From assembly GCF_014854695.1 (NCBI RefSeq), contig NZ_CP027559.1, positions 56,168 through 120,167 on the forward strand: a stretch of 64,000 nt of DNA. Reading direction: 5' to 3'. Numbering within the stretch: position 1 is the stretch's first letter; each line of letters starts with the position of its first letter. The notes under the pieces are model-generated. The model ran no database searches, was not told where the DNA came from, and saw only the letters and a program-made list of their open reading frames with translations. The translations under genes and the position numbers were made by a program. The DNA comes from Rhodococcus rhodochrous (GTDB lineage: Bacteria; Actinomycetota; Actinomycetes; Mycobacteriales; Mycobacteriaceae). Below, piece after piece: positions 42,674 to 51,480 of this stretch.

Positions 42674-43261
42674 TTAAGCTGCTGTTTCTTCTCGAGCGCG
42701 TCGCAGCGTGGCGTACATCGCGGACCGCGACAGGCCGCTGATTTCGCAGAGCTGGGCGGCGGTGTATTCGCCGGATTCGTAGTCGGCGAGCAGGCGTTTG
42801 CGCTGCAAGGCGGACAGCTTCGGTTGCTTGCCTTTGAGGCGGCCGGCCTTCTTCGCTTCGGCCATGCCTTCGCGGGTGCGGGCGCGGATGAGGTCGGATT
42901 CGAACTCCGCCATCAGCGACAACATGCCGAAGAAGAGTTTGCCGGTGGGATCGGTCGGGTCGTGGACGGAGCCGCCGATGCTCAGGCGGGTGCCTTTGGT
43001 TTCGAGTTCGTCGGCGATCGCCCGGAGGTCGACGGCGGAGCGGCCGAGGCGGTCGAGTTTGGTGACGACGAGGGTGTCGCCTTCGCGGCAGGCGGCGAGT
43101 GCTTCGCGCAGGCCGGGTCGGTGTCGGTTGCGGCCGGTGTAGCCCTTGTCGGTGTAGATCCGCTCGTCGGGGACTCCGAGGCGTTTGAGGGCTGTGCGTT
43201 GCGCTCGCAGATCTTGGCCTGCGGTGCTGCATCGGGCATAGCCGATCAGGATTCCGTCCAT
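42674..43261 (-). CDS. Small serine recombinase (resolvase/invertase), copy 1
   Basis: 195 residues, a normal length for Tn3-type resolvases. The catalytic N-terminus reads ILIGYARCSTAGQDLRAQR (Ser at the usual place near residue 10), with LVVTKLDRLGRSAVDL near 65 and FFGMLSLMAEFESDLIRART near 110. The C-terminal HTH reads YTAAQLCEISGLSRSAMYAT. Divergent from a second serine recombinase at 43536, with 274 bases between. Probably resolves or inverts DNA at sites in that gap. Confidence 0.88.
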   Translation of the reverse strand: MDGILIGYARCSTAGQDLRAQRTALKRLGVPDERIYTDKGYTGRNRHRPGLREALAACREGDTLVVTKLDRLGRSAVDLRAIADELETKGTRLSIGGSVHDPTDPTGKLFFGMLSLMAEFESDLIRARTREGMAEAKKAGRLKGKQPKLSALQRKRLLADYESGEYTAAQLCEISGLSRSAMYATLRRAREETAA

Positions 43262-43535
43262 GAGGCGACGATAGTGCTGTTTGGGTCAAGCTATACGAGA
43301 CCGACATGCAGGACGGTTAAACAGGACGGTCGGATGGTCGACTTCCGCAGGGCACGATCGGGTGCCGGACTGTTTCGGGGTGTGCTGTTTGAGGGGATCG
43401 GTCCGCAAACTTGATCTTGTTCCGATAACGGTCGTATATGAAACGTCCGCGACCGAATCGACCGACCAGGCGCGACAATTGTTCCGAAACTCATGTCTAA
43501 AACCTCTGGTTCAAAACCAGGCTTGTCGGCGAGTT

Positions 43536-44102
43536 ATGGAACACTGCGAGCTTGTGAGCGAACTTTTGGGCTATGCGAGGGTCTCGACGACCGATCAGAC
43601 CCTCGATCTGCAGAGCGACGCGCTGAGGGCGGCGGGGTGTTCGCGGATCTGGACCGAGACCGCCAGCGGTGCCACGACCGCCCGGCCGCAACTCGACGAC
43701 CTGTTCTCGCACCTGCGGGCTGGCGACACCCTGGTGGTGTGGCGGCTCGATCGGCTCGGCCGCTCCCTGCCGCATCTGCTTCAGGTGGTCACCGATCTCG
43801 AGGAACGGGGCATCGGGTTCCGGTCGGTGACCGAGTCGATCGACACCACCACGGCCGGCGGCAAGCTGATCTTCTCGATCTTCGGTGCGCTCGCCGAGTT
43901 CGAGCGCAACCTCATCCGTGAACGCACCTCGGCCGGACTTGCAGCGGCCCGAGCTCGGGGCCGGGTCGGGGGCCGGCCGCCGAAGATGACGGCGAAGAAG
44001 ATCAAGCAGGCGAAGTTGATGCGCGACAACGGAATGAGTCAGGTCGAGATCGCGGAGATTCTTGGGGTTGGTCGTACGACGCTGTATCGGCATTTGCAGT
44101 AG
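43536..44102 (+). CDS. Small serine recombinase (resolvase/invertase), copy 2
   Basis: 188 residues from the ATG at 43536 (GTG at 43554 also fits). Catalytic region LLGYARVSTTDQTLDLQSDA with Ser near 14, LVVWRLDRLGRSLPHLLQVV, and IFGALAEFERNLIRERTSAG; C-terminal HTH MSQVEIAEILGVGRTTLYRH. It shares the family but not close identity with the divergent copy at 42674-43261, so this is not a recent duplication. It borders the metal-resistance region and may mark how it was acquired. Confidence 0.88.
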   Translation: MEHCELVSELLGYARVSTTDQTLDLQSDALRAAGCSRIWTETASGATTARPQLDDLFSHLRAGDTLVVWRLDRLGRSLPHLLQVVTDLEERGIGFRSVTESIDTTTAGGKLIFSIFGALAEFERNLIRERTSAGLAAARARGRVGGRPPKMTAKKIKQAKLMRDNGMSQVEIAEILGVGRTTLYRHLQ

Positions 44103-44313
44103 AGGTGGGGTGACCACAGTCCGGCAGTCACGTCCTGCGGAAACGCTTCGCCGGTAATGAACTGTGCGAGCGCCGACGCAGCGAAGGGCTGATCGTTCCG
44201 CGGCGTTCGGGTTCGACCGTGCTGTCCCGCAAGGCTGGGTCAGGTGAGCGCCGAAGGTAGATTCGGCCAGATCACCACCTGTGGCGAGGTCACACGTGTG
44301 CCGCGGGACCGTG

Positions 44314-44953
44314 TCAGCCTGTGCGGACAGCGCGGCGCCCTGCGGTCTCTCGCAGCAGCCGCAGTCCGTTGAGGCCGACGAGGATGGTGGAGCCTTCATG
44401 GCCGGCTACCGCCAGCGGCAACGGCAGGGTGCCGACGAGGTCCCAGGTCACCAGGACCGCGATGACCGAGGCGGCGATGGCGAGGTTGGCATGACCACGC
44501 GTCGGGCCCGCCGGGACAGGTGGATCACCGCGGGGATGGCGGTGAGGTCGTCGCGGACGACGACCGCGTCGGCGGTCTGCAAGGTCAGGTCCGATCCGGC
44601 GCCGCCCATGGCGATACCGACATGCGCGGCGGCCAGCGCAGGGGCGTCGTTGATGCCGTCGCCGACGACGACCACTTTTTCTCCGTCGGCCTGCAGTGCG
44701 CGGACGGCAGCGACCTTGTCGTCGGGCAGCAGCCCGGCCTGTACCTCGGTGATGCCGACCTCGGCGGCGAGCCGTGCGGCGACGACCGGATTGTCGCCGG
44801 TCAGCAGCGTGGGGGCGGTGCCGGTGAGCGCCCGGGCTGCGGCCACGGCGATCGCTGCCTGCGGGCGCAGTGATGCCGAGGTGAGGTGCACTTGGTACCG
44901 GTCCCCTCGGTCGGCGGCGCCGAGTGATGGGACCGCGCTCGGCAGTATCGGGG
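44314..44953 (-). pseudogene. Truncated, frameshifted heavy-metal P1B-type ATPase fragment
   Basis: Only the C-terminal part of a P1B ATPase remains: PTLLTGDNPVVAARLAAEVG, DGEKVVVVGDGINDAPALAA, and then, in a different frame, the last helices (IAASVIAVLVTWDLVGTLPL; STILVGLNGLRLLR). The frames join near 44490, where RRVV should continue as (I/V)ANL; a single missing base explains the break. The phosphorylation (DKTG) region and all N-terminal helices are absent. A sequencing error could cause the frameshift but not the truncation. It follows the lipoprotein gene directly. Confidence 0.75.
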
Positions 44954-45796
44954 TCACTCGAGGATGTAGAGATCGTGCGCGGTGGCGGCATAGGCGGTGT
45001 CGGCATCGACGGCCAGCAGCGCCTCGACCGGACCGATCATTGCCTTCTGTTCCCAATTTCGACCGGTGTGGCTGCGCCAGGCGACACCGTCGGTGTCGAC
45101 ACCCCACAGGGACCCGTCACCGGCGGCGGAGAGCAATACCAGAGTGGGGGCCTCGGGAACGGTGGTGAAGATGCGGGCGGTATCGGTGCTGTGCTGCAGC
45201 CCCTCGGCGGTGGCCGCCCAGACACCGCTGTCGGTGACGGCCAAAGCTGCGGCGGCCAGCGGGGCTCCCGAACTCCACGTGGTGCCGGCGTCGGTGGAGA
45301 CCAGCAGTCCGGTGGTTCCGTCGAAGCCGACGAGCACCGTCCCGTCGGTGGCCAGAGCGTGGAAGTCCACCTCTCCGGTCAGGGATTTCGGGGTCCATGT
45401 TCGTCCGCCGTCGGTGCTGTCGATCAGTCCGAGCGGGTTCGGTGCCGAACTCGACGGTCCGGGATGTCCGGAGGCGAAGAGCCGATCGGTGCCGGGCACC
45501 CCGGTCAGTCCCATGAAGTCGTCGTCGGAGGTGCCGACCCGGGTGGTGCGCCCGTCGACGCCGAGGGTGACCAGGCCGGTGTGAGTGCCGGCCAGGATCG
45601 TGCCGTCGGCACCGAGGTGTAACCCGTGCAGGTGATCGAGGGCAGGGGTCAATGCCACCGCGGGCACCTCCGCGGTCGGGACAGACCCCGATCGGGTCGG
45701 TGTCGTAGCGGGCTGCTGGGTCGAGCATCCGACGAGCACGGTCAGGGCAGCGGCGACGAGCACACCCCGGCAGGGGCGCGCGAACGATATCCACAT
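44954..45796 (-). CDS. Lipoprotein with BNR/sialidase-like beta-propeller repeats
   Basis: 280 residues from the ATG at 45796, giving a lipoprotein signal (VLVAAALTVLVGCSTQQ, Cys near 25). The rest is a beta-propeller with Asp-box-like repeats: DSTDGGRTWTPKSLTGEVDF, VSTDAGTTWSSGAPLA, RSHTGRNWEQKAMIG. Related proteins are annotated as F510_1955-type glycosyl hydrolases, but no sialidase catalytic set is seen. It follows the copper ATPase gene by 40 bases on the same strand, so it is probably part of the copper operon as an extracytoplasmic accessory. Confidence 0.7.
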   Translation of the reverse strand: MWISFARPCRGVLVAAALTVLVGCSTQQPATTPTRSGSVPTAEVPAVALTPALDHLHGLHLGADGTILAGTHTGLVTLGVDGRTTRVGTSDDDFMGLTGVPGTDRLFASGHPGPSSSAPNPLGLIDSTDGGRTWTPKSLTGEVDFHALATDGTVLVGFDGTTGLLVSTDAGTTWSSGAPLAAAALAVTDSGVWAATAEGLQHSTDTARIFTTVPEAPTLVLLSAAGDGSLWGVDTDGVAWRSHTGRNWEQKAMIGPVEALLAVDADTAYAATAHDLYILE

Positions 45797-45837
45797 GGAC
45801 GCAGAAGAACTTTCTCTCTGGGGCAGGGCCACGCAGG

Positions 45838-48006
45838 TCAGGTGCGGGCTAGGTGGGCGGGCTCAAGGTCGAGGCGGCGCAACAGTTGTGCATTGAGGGC
45901 AACGACGATGGTCGAAACCGACATGAGCACCGCGGCCACCGCCGGGGAGATCGCCACCCCGGCGAAGGCGAGCACACCGGCGGCCAGGGGCACGGCGATG
46001 ATGTTGTAGCCGGTTGCCCACACCAGGTTCTGCCACATCTTCCGGTAACTGGCGTGGGAGAGTTCGATGATCGACAGCACCGCCCGCGGATCGTTCGCCG
46101 CCAGCACCACTCCGGCGGATTCGATCGCCACATCGGTGCCGGCGCCGATGGCCACGCCCACGTCGGCGCGGGCCAGGGCCGGGGCGTCGTTCACCCCGTC
46201 GCCGACCATGGCGACCTTGTGCCCGCGCTGCTGCAGTTCGGTGACCTTCGCGTCCTTGTGTTCGGGCAGCACCTCGGCGAACACCTCGTCGATGCCGAGA
46301 TCGGCGGCGACGGCGTCGGCGACCTGCCGGGCATCACCGGTGATCATCGCGACCTTGACTCCGCGGGCGTGCAGGGCGTCGATCGCCTGGCGGGACTCCT
46401 CCCGGACCGCGTCCTCGAGCGCCACGGCACCGAGCACCCGATCACCTTCGGCGATGTGCAGCACCGACGCTCCGCGCTGCACCCACTGTTCGGTGACGGC
46501 GGTGACCTCCTCGGGTACCGACAACGCCAGGTCGGTGAGCATCGCGGGTCCGCCGACGGTGACCTCGGTGCCGTCGACGACCGCGCGCACGCCACGGCCG
46601 GGCAACGACCGGAAGTCGGTGGCGGTGATCTTCTCGCCCGTCGGGACACCGGTGTCCGCCGCGGCCACGATCGCACGCGCGACGGGATGTTCACTGTCGG
46701 CTTCGACCGCGGCGGCGCGGGCCAGCAGATACGACTCGCCGATCCCATCGGCGGTCGCGACGCCGGTGACCTGGTGCCGGCCCTGGGTCAGGGTGCCGGT
46801 CTTGTCGAACAGCACCACCTCGACGGTGCGCATACGTTCGAGGGCGAGACGGTCCTTGACCAGCACCCCGGCCTTGGCGGCGCGTTCGGTGGAGATCGCG
46901 ATCACCAGCGGGATCGCCAACCCCAGGGCGTGGGGACACGCGATGACCAGCACGGTGACCATGCGCACCACCGCTTCGTCGACGTTGCCGAGCAACGCCC
47001 ACACCACGAAGGTGAGCAGACCGCTGATCGCAGCGAAGTAGAACAAGAACGCCGCGGCCTTGTCCGCCAGCGCCTGTGCCCGCGAGGAGGAGGCCTGAGC
47101 GTCGGCGACCATGCGTTGGATGCCGGCCAGGGCGGTGTCCTCACCGATAGCAGTGATCCGTACGCGCAGGGCGCTGTCGGTGGCGACGGTGCCGGCGACC
47201 ACCATGTCACCGCTCTCGCGGGTAACGGTCTTCGATTCGCCGGTGATCATCGACTCGTCGACCTCGGCGCGCCCGTCGACGACCGTGCCGTCGGCCGGGA
47301 CGCGGGCCCCGGCCCGCACGAGCACCACGTCGTCGAGGGTCAACTCCGACAGCGGCACCTCCTCGGTGCCGTCGTCGGTGATCTTCTCGGCGGTGTCGGG
47401 CAGCATCGCCGCCAGCGCGTCGAGCGCTCCCGAGGCCGAACCGAGGGCACGCATCTCGAGCCAGTGCCCGAGCAACATGATCACGATCAGCAGCGCCAGC
47501 TCCCACCAGAAGTCCAGGTCGAAGCCGCCCAGGCCGAGGGTGGTGATCCACGAGGCGGCGAAGGCGACGCTGATGGCCATCGCGATCAGCAGCATCATTC
47601 CCGGGCGGCGCGAACGCAGTTCGGCCCAGCCGCCGGTGAGGAACGGCATGCCGCCGTAGGCGAAGATCACCGTGCCCAGCACCGGCGGAATCCACATGGC
47701 CCCGGGGAAGTCCGGCATGGGATAGCCGAGCAGCTCGGCGACCATGTGGCTGAACCCCACGACCGGGATCGACAGGATCAGCGACACCCAGAAGCGGCGG
47801 CGGAACATCTCCCCGTGCGCGCCGTGCCCGGCGTGCCGGTCGTGGCCGCCGTGCCCGGTGTGTTCGGCGGACCCGCCGAGGTGGGCGAGGTGTTCGCCGT
47901 GCCCGGCATGCGCATCTTCCGCGTCGGGCGGCGGGCTCTGTGTGGAGGTGCCGTGATCGTGTCCGGCCGGCGCCGGATGGGAGTGTCGGTGTTCCGGGTG
48001 CGACAT
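45838..48006 (-). CDS. copB: Copper-exporting P1B-type ATPase, CopB-like (CPH motif)
   Basis: 722 residues from the ATG at 48006. A His/Gly/Asp-rich N-terminus (about 1-65) replaces the usual CxxC metal-binding domain. Eight membrane helices follow; the ion-path motif is VIACPHALGLAIP (CPH instead of CPC), defining the CopB/P1B-3 group. TGES, the phosphorylated Asp in LFDKTGTLTQGRHQ, the HP motif SEHPVARAI and AMVGDGVNDAPALARADVG are intact. It exports copper from the cytoplasm. Operon order: SHOCT protein, multicopper oxidase, DUF305, this gene, BNR lipoprotein. Confidence 0.92.
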   Translation of the reverse strand: MSHPEHRHSHPAPAGHDHGTSTQSPPPDAEDAHAGHGEHLAHLGGSAEHTGHGGHDRHAGHGAHGEMFRRRFWVSLILSIPVVGFSHMVAELLGYPMPDFPGAMWIPPVLGTVIFAYGGMPFLTGGWAELRSRRPGMMLLIAMAISVAFAASWITTLGLGGFDLDFWWELALLIVIMLLGHWLEMRALGSASGALDALAAMLPDTAEKITDDGTEEVPLSELTLDDVVLVRAGARVPADGTVVDGRAEVDESMITGESKTVTRESGDMVVAGTVATDSALRVRITAIGEDTALAGIQRMVADAQASSSRAQALADKAAAFLFYFAAISGLLTFVVWALLGNVDEAVVRMVTVLVIACPHALGLAIPLVIAISTERAAKAGVLVKDRLALERMRTVEVVLFDKTGTLTQGRHQVTGVATADGIGESYLLARAAAVEADSEHPVARAIVAAADTGVPTGEKITATDFRSLPGRGVRAVVDGTEVTVGGPAMLTDLALSVPEEVTAVTEQWVQRGASVLHIAEGDRVLGAVALEDAVREESRQAIDALHARGVKVAMITGDARQVADAVAADLGIDEVFAEVLPEHKDAKVTELQQRGHKVAMVGDGVNDAPALARADVGVAIGAGTDVAIESAGVVLAANDPRAVLSIIELSHASYRKMWQNLVWATGYNIIAVPLAAGVLAFAGVAISPAVAAVLMSVSTIVVALNAQLLRRLDLEPAHLART

Positions 48007-48053
48007 CGAAAAGCTCCTGTCTGGGGCGGGCCGACGGGGGTGAGCGGGGTGCG

Positions 48054-48710
48054 TTAGAGGGTGTCGAGCAGTTGGCGCATCGTCTCGATTTCCTGCTGCT
48101 GGGTCTCGACGATGCTGCGGGCCATCACCACCGCCTCGGGGAACTGTCCCTCGGCGATCTCGGTCCGTGCCATCTCGACGGCGCCTTCGTGGTGGGTGAT
48201 CATCTGCTCGAGGAACAGGCGGGCCGCGTCGGTGCCCTGGGCATCCGATAGTGCCTGCATGTCCTCGTCGCTCATCATCCCGTCCATCCCGCTCATGCCG
48301 TCGCTCATCCCATCCATGCCCATGTCCTCGTCCATGCTGGGCATGTCGTGAGCCCCGTCGGGCATCGAGGTGGGTGCACCCCACTGATCGAGCCAGGACT
48401 CGAGTTGGTCGATCTCCGGACCCTGCGCGGCCTTGATCTGCTCGGCCAAGGCACTGACCTCGGCGGGGATGTTGTCCTTGGCCAAGATCATGTCGCTCAT
48501 CTCGATGGCCTGACTGTGGTGCGGGATCATCATCTGCGCGAACATCACATCGGCATCGTTGTGTGCCGCCGTCTGTTCGGTGGGGGTGCTCGCCGAAGCT
48601 GGCGAGGTCGAGGTCGCGGCCGTGGTGCCGGTGTCGGAGTCGCTGCAGGCAGCGGCGGTGAACACCACCGCCAGGGCGGTGACGCCGGCAGCAAGGGTCT
48701 TCTTGTTCAT
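48054..48710 (-). CDS. DUF305 lipoprotein, copper-associated
   Basis: 218 residues from the ATG at 48710. Lipoprotein signal ending VFTAAACSDS. The two DUF305 halves show MFAQMMIPHHSQAIEMSDMI and FLEQMITHHEGAVEMARTEI, each with the His-His-x-x-x-Met arrangement thought to bind metal, separated by a Met/Asp/Gly-rich loop (DEDMGMDGMSDGMSGMDGMM) that would suit Cu(I). It lies between the multicopper oxidase and the copper ATPase genes, so periplasmic-side copper binding is likely. Confidence 0.85.
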   Translation of the reverse strand: MNKKTLAAGVTALAVVFTAAACSDSDTGTTAATSTSPASASTPTEQTAAHNDADVMFAQMMIPHHSQAIEMSDMILAKDNIPAEVSALAEQIKAAQGPEIDQLESWLDQWGAPTSMPDGAHDMPSMDEDMGMDGMSDGMSGMDGMMSDEDMQALSDAQGTDAARLFLEQMITHHEGAVEMARTEIAEGQFPEAVVMARSIVETQQQEIETMRQLLDTL

Positions 48711-48787
48711 CAGGGTGTGTTCCTTTCTCGAACGAGCACAGGCATCGCGATGGCCCAGTTCGGCCTCGCCGGTCGGCAGGACCCAGG

Positions 48788-50296
48788 TCACGCCAGGTAG
48801 GACACGGTGGTCATCATTCCGGCTTCCTGGTGATAGGCGTTGTGGCAGTGCAACGCCCATTGACCGGGGTTGTCGGTGTCGAATTCGATCTCGACGGTGC
48901 GCATGGGCCCGATGGTGACGGTGTCCTTGCGCAGTCCGGTATCGGTGAGCGCGAAGGTGTGTCCGTGCAGGTGCATGGGGTGGAACATGTCCGACATGTT
49001 GCGCATCCGCATGCGCACCCGTTGCCCTTCGTTGACGGTCAGCGGTGCACTGTCGGGGTGGGCGCGGCCGCCCAGGGTCCAGCGGTACGGCGACATGGTG
49101 CCGCCCATGTCCACGCTGTGGTACAGATCGTGATCACGCTCGGCCAGCCGCACGTACTCCCGTGGCGCAAGGTCGGTGCCGAGCAGCACCCGCCGATCGA
49201 GCTCGTCGGGCCGAGGTCGTGGCGGCAACTCGCCGGAGGCGGTGCGCACCACGGCCTGCCCGTGCCCGGTCTTGCCCTCGGCCTGCGCGAACAGCGGGAA
49301 CACCCCGTCGTCGAGGGTGACGAGTACGTCGACACGCTCACCCATGCCGATCAGCACTGCGTCGGTGTCCTGCGGTACGACCGGGAAACCGTCGGTATGA
49401 GTGACCGTCATCCGGTGGCCACCCAACGCGACCCGGAAGGCGGTGTCGGCGGCCGCGTTGACGAACCGGATCCGTGCCCGTTGTCCGGGTGCGGCGGTCC
49501 AGACCATCGGATCTTCGGGCACGCGCCCGCCGAGCAGGAAGTGGGGATAGCGCACGTCCCCGGCGCCCCCGAGCAGCGGGGAGAGCATCGTTTCCCCACC
49601 CATGTCCATATCCGTGGCGTCGTGGTCCATCGTGCCCATCGCGGCGCCGTCACCGTTTCCTGCTCCGCTGCCGATGCCGAGCTCGCGGGCCACCTGGTCG
49701 GGGGTGCGGCCGGTGCCGTCGAGCCAGTCGTCGAGCACCACGATCCATTCGTGGTTGTAGTCGCCCGGCTCGGCCGGATCATCGATGATCAGCGCACCGT
49801 AGAGCCCGCGGTCGAGTTGCAGACCCGAATGCGAGTGATAGAAGTACGTGCCCGCATGAGGGACGGTGAACTCGTAGACGAATCGGTCTGCGGTGGCGAT
49901 CGGGTCCTGGGTCAGCCCGGGAACACCGTCCATGTCGTTGCTCAACGCCAGCCCGTGCCAGTGCACACTCGTCTCCGCTGGTAGCTGGTTGTCGACCTCC
50001 ACCCGCAGGAGATCCCCGACCCGGGCACGGATCAGCGGTCCCGGCACCTGATCGTCATAGGCCCAGGTGGACACGATGCGTCCCCCGAGGTCCACCTCGA
50101 CCGGACGCGGCGTCAACCGGGCCGAGACCACCTGCTGGCCCGGGACACGTCGCTGCTGCTCGAGACGACGCACCACCGGTGACGTGGCGGCCACCGGGAC
50201 GCCGGTCGCCGCCCCCGCCCCGGAACAGGCCGCCAGGACTCCGGCACCGGTCAGCATCGAGCCGATCAGGAAGGCTCGGCGGGTCAATCTACCCAC
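48788..50296 (-). CDS. Multicopper oxidase, CueO/CopA-like, Tat-exported lipoprotein
   Basis: 502 residues from the GTG at 50296 (GAGGGCAGG ribosome site). A twin-arginine signal RLTRRAFLIGSMLTGAG ends in a lipobox-like LAAC. All four copper-binding clusters are visible: SVHWHGLALS, TYFYHSHSGLQ, MFHPMHLHGHTF and WALHCHNAYHQEAGMMT. An Asp/Met-rich insert (MDHDATDMDMGG) may bind Cu(I). The enzyme would oxidise Cu(I) outside the membrane. Start and the preceding SHOCT gene overlap by 8 bases. Confidence 0.9.
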   Translation of the reverse strand: MGRLTRRAFLIGSMLTGAGVLAACSGAGAATGVPVAATSPVVRRLEQQRRVPGQQVVSARLTPRPVEVDLGGRIVSTWAYDDQVPGPLIRARVGDLLRVEVDNQLPAETSVHWHGLALSNDMDGVPGLTQDPIATADRFVYEFTVPHAGTYFYHSHSGLQLDRGLYGALIIDDPAEPGDYNHEWIVVLDDWLDGTGRTPDQVARELGIGSGAGNGDGAAMGTMDHDATDMDMGGETMLSPLLGGAGDVRYPHFLLGGRVPEDPMVWTAAPGQRARIRFVNAAADTAFRVALGGHRMTVTHTDGFPVVPQDTDAVLIGMGERVDVLVTLDDGVFPLFAQAEGKTGHGQAVVRTASGELPPRPRPDELDRRVLLGTDLAPREYVRLAERDHDLYHSVDMGGTMSPYRWTLGGRAHPDSAPLTVNEGQRVRMRMRNMSDMFHPMHLHGHTFALTDTGLRKDTVTIGPMRTVEIEFDTDNPGQWALHCHNAYHQEAGMMTTVSYLA

Positions 50297-50576
50297 GGAC
50301 CTGCCCTCGCCGATCAGCAATCGCAGCGAGGTTGCCGGTCTGCGTCAATACCTGCCGCCGGGCGACGAACTCATCGGAGTCGATGTCGCCTCGGGCGAAC
50401 CGCTCTTCGAGCATCCGCAGCGGATCACCCTCATGCTCGATGCCAGCAGGACCGCTCGTACGGTCGGCGCGGAACATGACGGCCACCAGATAGATCACCA
50501 CCGTCCAGAACGCGAGCATGCACACGGCCATGACGGTCCATCCCGCCCAACCGATGTCACCGACCCAGCCCATCAT
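50289..50576 (-). CDS. SHOCT-domain membrane protein
   Basis: 95 residues from the ATG at 50576, chosen because GGAG lies six bases upstream (50588 and 50612 are alternatives). One membrane helix (about 8-32, with the MMGWVGDIGWAGW start common in this group) and a C-terminal SHOCT motif DPLRMLEERFARGDIDSDEF. SHOCT is a short oligomerisation or targeting motif. It is the first gene of the leftward copper operon and is divergent from the two-component regulator gene. Confidence 0.75.
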   Translation of the reverse strand: MMGWVGDIGWAGWTVMAVCMLAFWTVVIYLVAVMFRADRTSGPAGIEHEGDPLRMLEERFARGDIDSDEFVARRQVLTQTGNLAAIADRRGQVRG

Positions 50577-50712
50577 GATCGTCTCCATCCCTCGGTTTCG
50601 TAGCTTCAGCATCGGGTTCCCACCCCACAGGTTCGATGGAGGTCGTATGAAGATTTGCTCAAGAAACTCCCTGTCGCGTCGCCGCGATACCGGCACCGCG
50701 ACGGTGCTGGCG

Positions 50713-51480
50713 ATGATGGACCCCATGACCTCCTCTGCTCGACCACCCGCACCCGGCAGCGACCCGGCGACGCCGGCGCGTCCCTCCACCGGCTTGCGGG
50801 CGATGGTCGTCGAGGACGAACCGTCACTGGCGGATCTGGTGGGCTCCTATCTCGAGCGGGACGGTTTCGAGGTCGCGGTCACCGGCGACGGCGCCGAGGC
50901 CGTTCCCCTCGCCCGGCAGGTCGATCCCGATGTGGTGGTCCTCGACCTCGGACTGCCGGGCCTGGACGGGGTGGAGGTGTGCCGGCAACTGCGGACCTTC
51001 TCCGACGCCTACGTCGTGATGCTCACCGCCCGCACCGAGGAGATCGACACCCTGATCGGGCTGTCCGTCGGCGCCGACGACTACATGACCAAACCGTTCA
51101 GCCCCCGCGAGCTGACAGCGCGCATCCAGGCCATGCTGCGCCGTCCCCGCACCACCATCGCCGCGACCGTTGCGCAGCCACACCGCTTCGGGGACCTGGC
51201 CCTCGACGTCGACGGCCGCGAGGCCACCGTCGCCGGGCGGCCGATCGCCCTGACCCGCACCGAATTCGACATCCTTGCCGCCCTGGCACGCGATCCCGGA
51301 GTGGTGCTCACCCGCACCCAGCTGATCGAAGCGGTATGGGGGCCGAGCTGGGTCGGTGACGAACACCTGGTCGACGTGCACATCGGACATCTGCGCCGCA
51401 AACTCGGCGACGACGCCACCCACGGCCGCTACGTGCGCACCGTCCGCGGTGTCGGCTACCGAATGGGCACCGGATCATGA
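50713..51480 (+). CDS. OmpR-family response regulator
   Basis: 255 residues from the ATG at 50713; 50725 fits the family's length better and 50647 has the best ribosome site (GGAGG), so the start is uncertain. The receiver domain has AMVVEDEPSLADLVGSYLE, phosphoacceptor Asp in VVVLDLGLPGLDGVEV, the Thr in VVMLTARTEEI and Lys in DDYMTKPFSPREL. The winged-helix DNA-binding domain ends LVDVHIGHLRRKLGDD and RTVRGVGYRMG. Divergent from the copper operon and overlapping the kinase gene by ATGA; a copper-responsive regulator is the natural inference. Confidence 0.88.
   Translation: MMDPMTSSARPPAPGSDPATPARPSTGLRAMVVEDEPSLADLVGSYLERDGFEVAVTGDGAEAVPLARQVDPDVVVLDLGLPGLDGVEVCRQLRTFSDAYVVMLTARTEEIDTLIGLSVGADDYMTKPFSPRELTARIQAMLRRPRTTIAATVAQPHRFGDLALDVDGREATVAGRPIALTRTEFDILAALARDPGVVLTRTQLIEAVWGPSWVGDEHLVDVHIGHLRRKLGDDATHGRYVRTVRGVGYRMGTGS

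Noticed and set aside
42606..43307. N-terminal extension of the DUF6602 gene across the resolvase
   Set aside because: The extension is Arg/Pro-rich shadow translation of the resolvase gene; the DUF6602 domain starts at 42605-42623.
45853..48057. Very long open frame antisense to the copper ATPase
   Set aside because: High-GC codon bias opens the opposite frame; the minus strand encodes a complete P-type ATPase with all motifs, and the antisense product has no recognisable domain.
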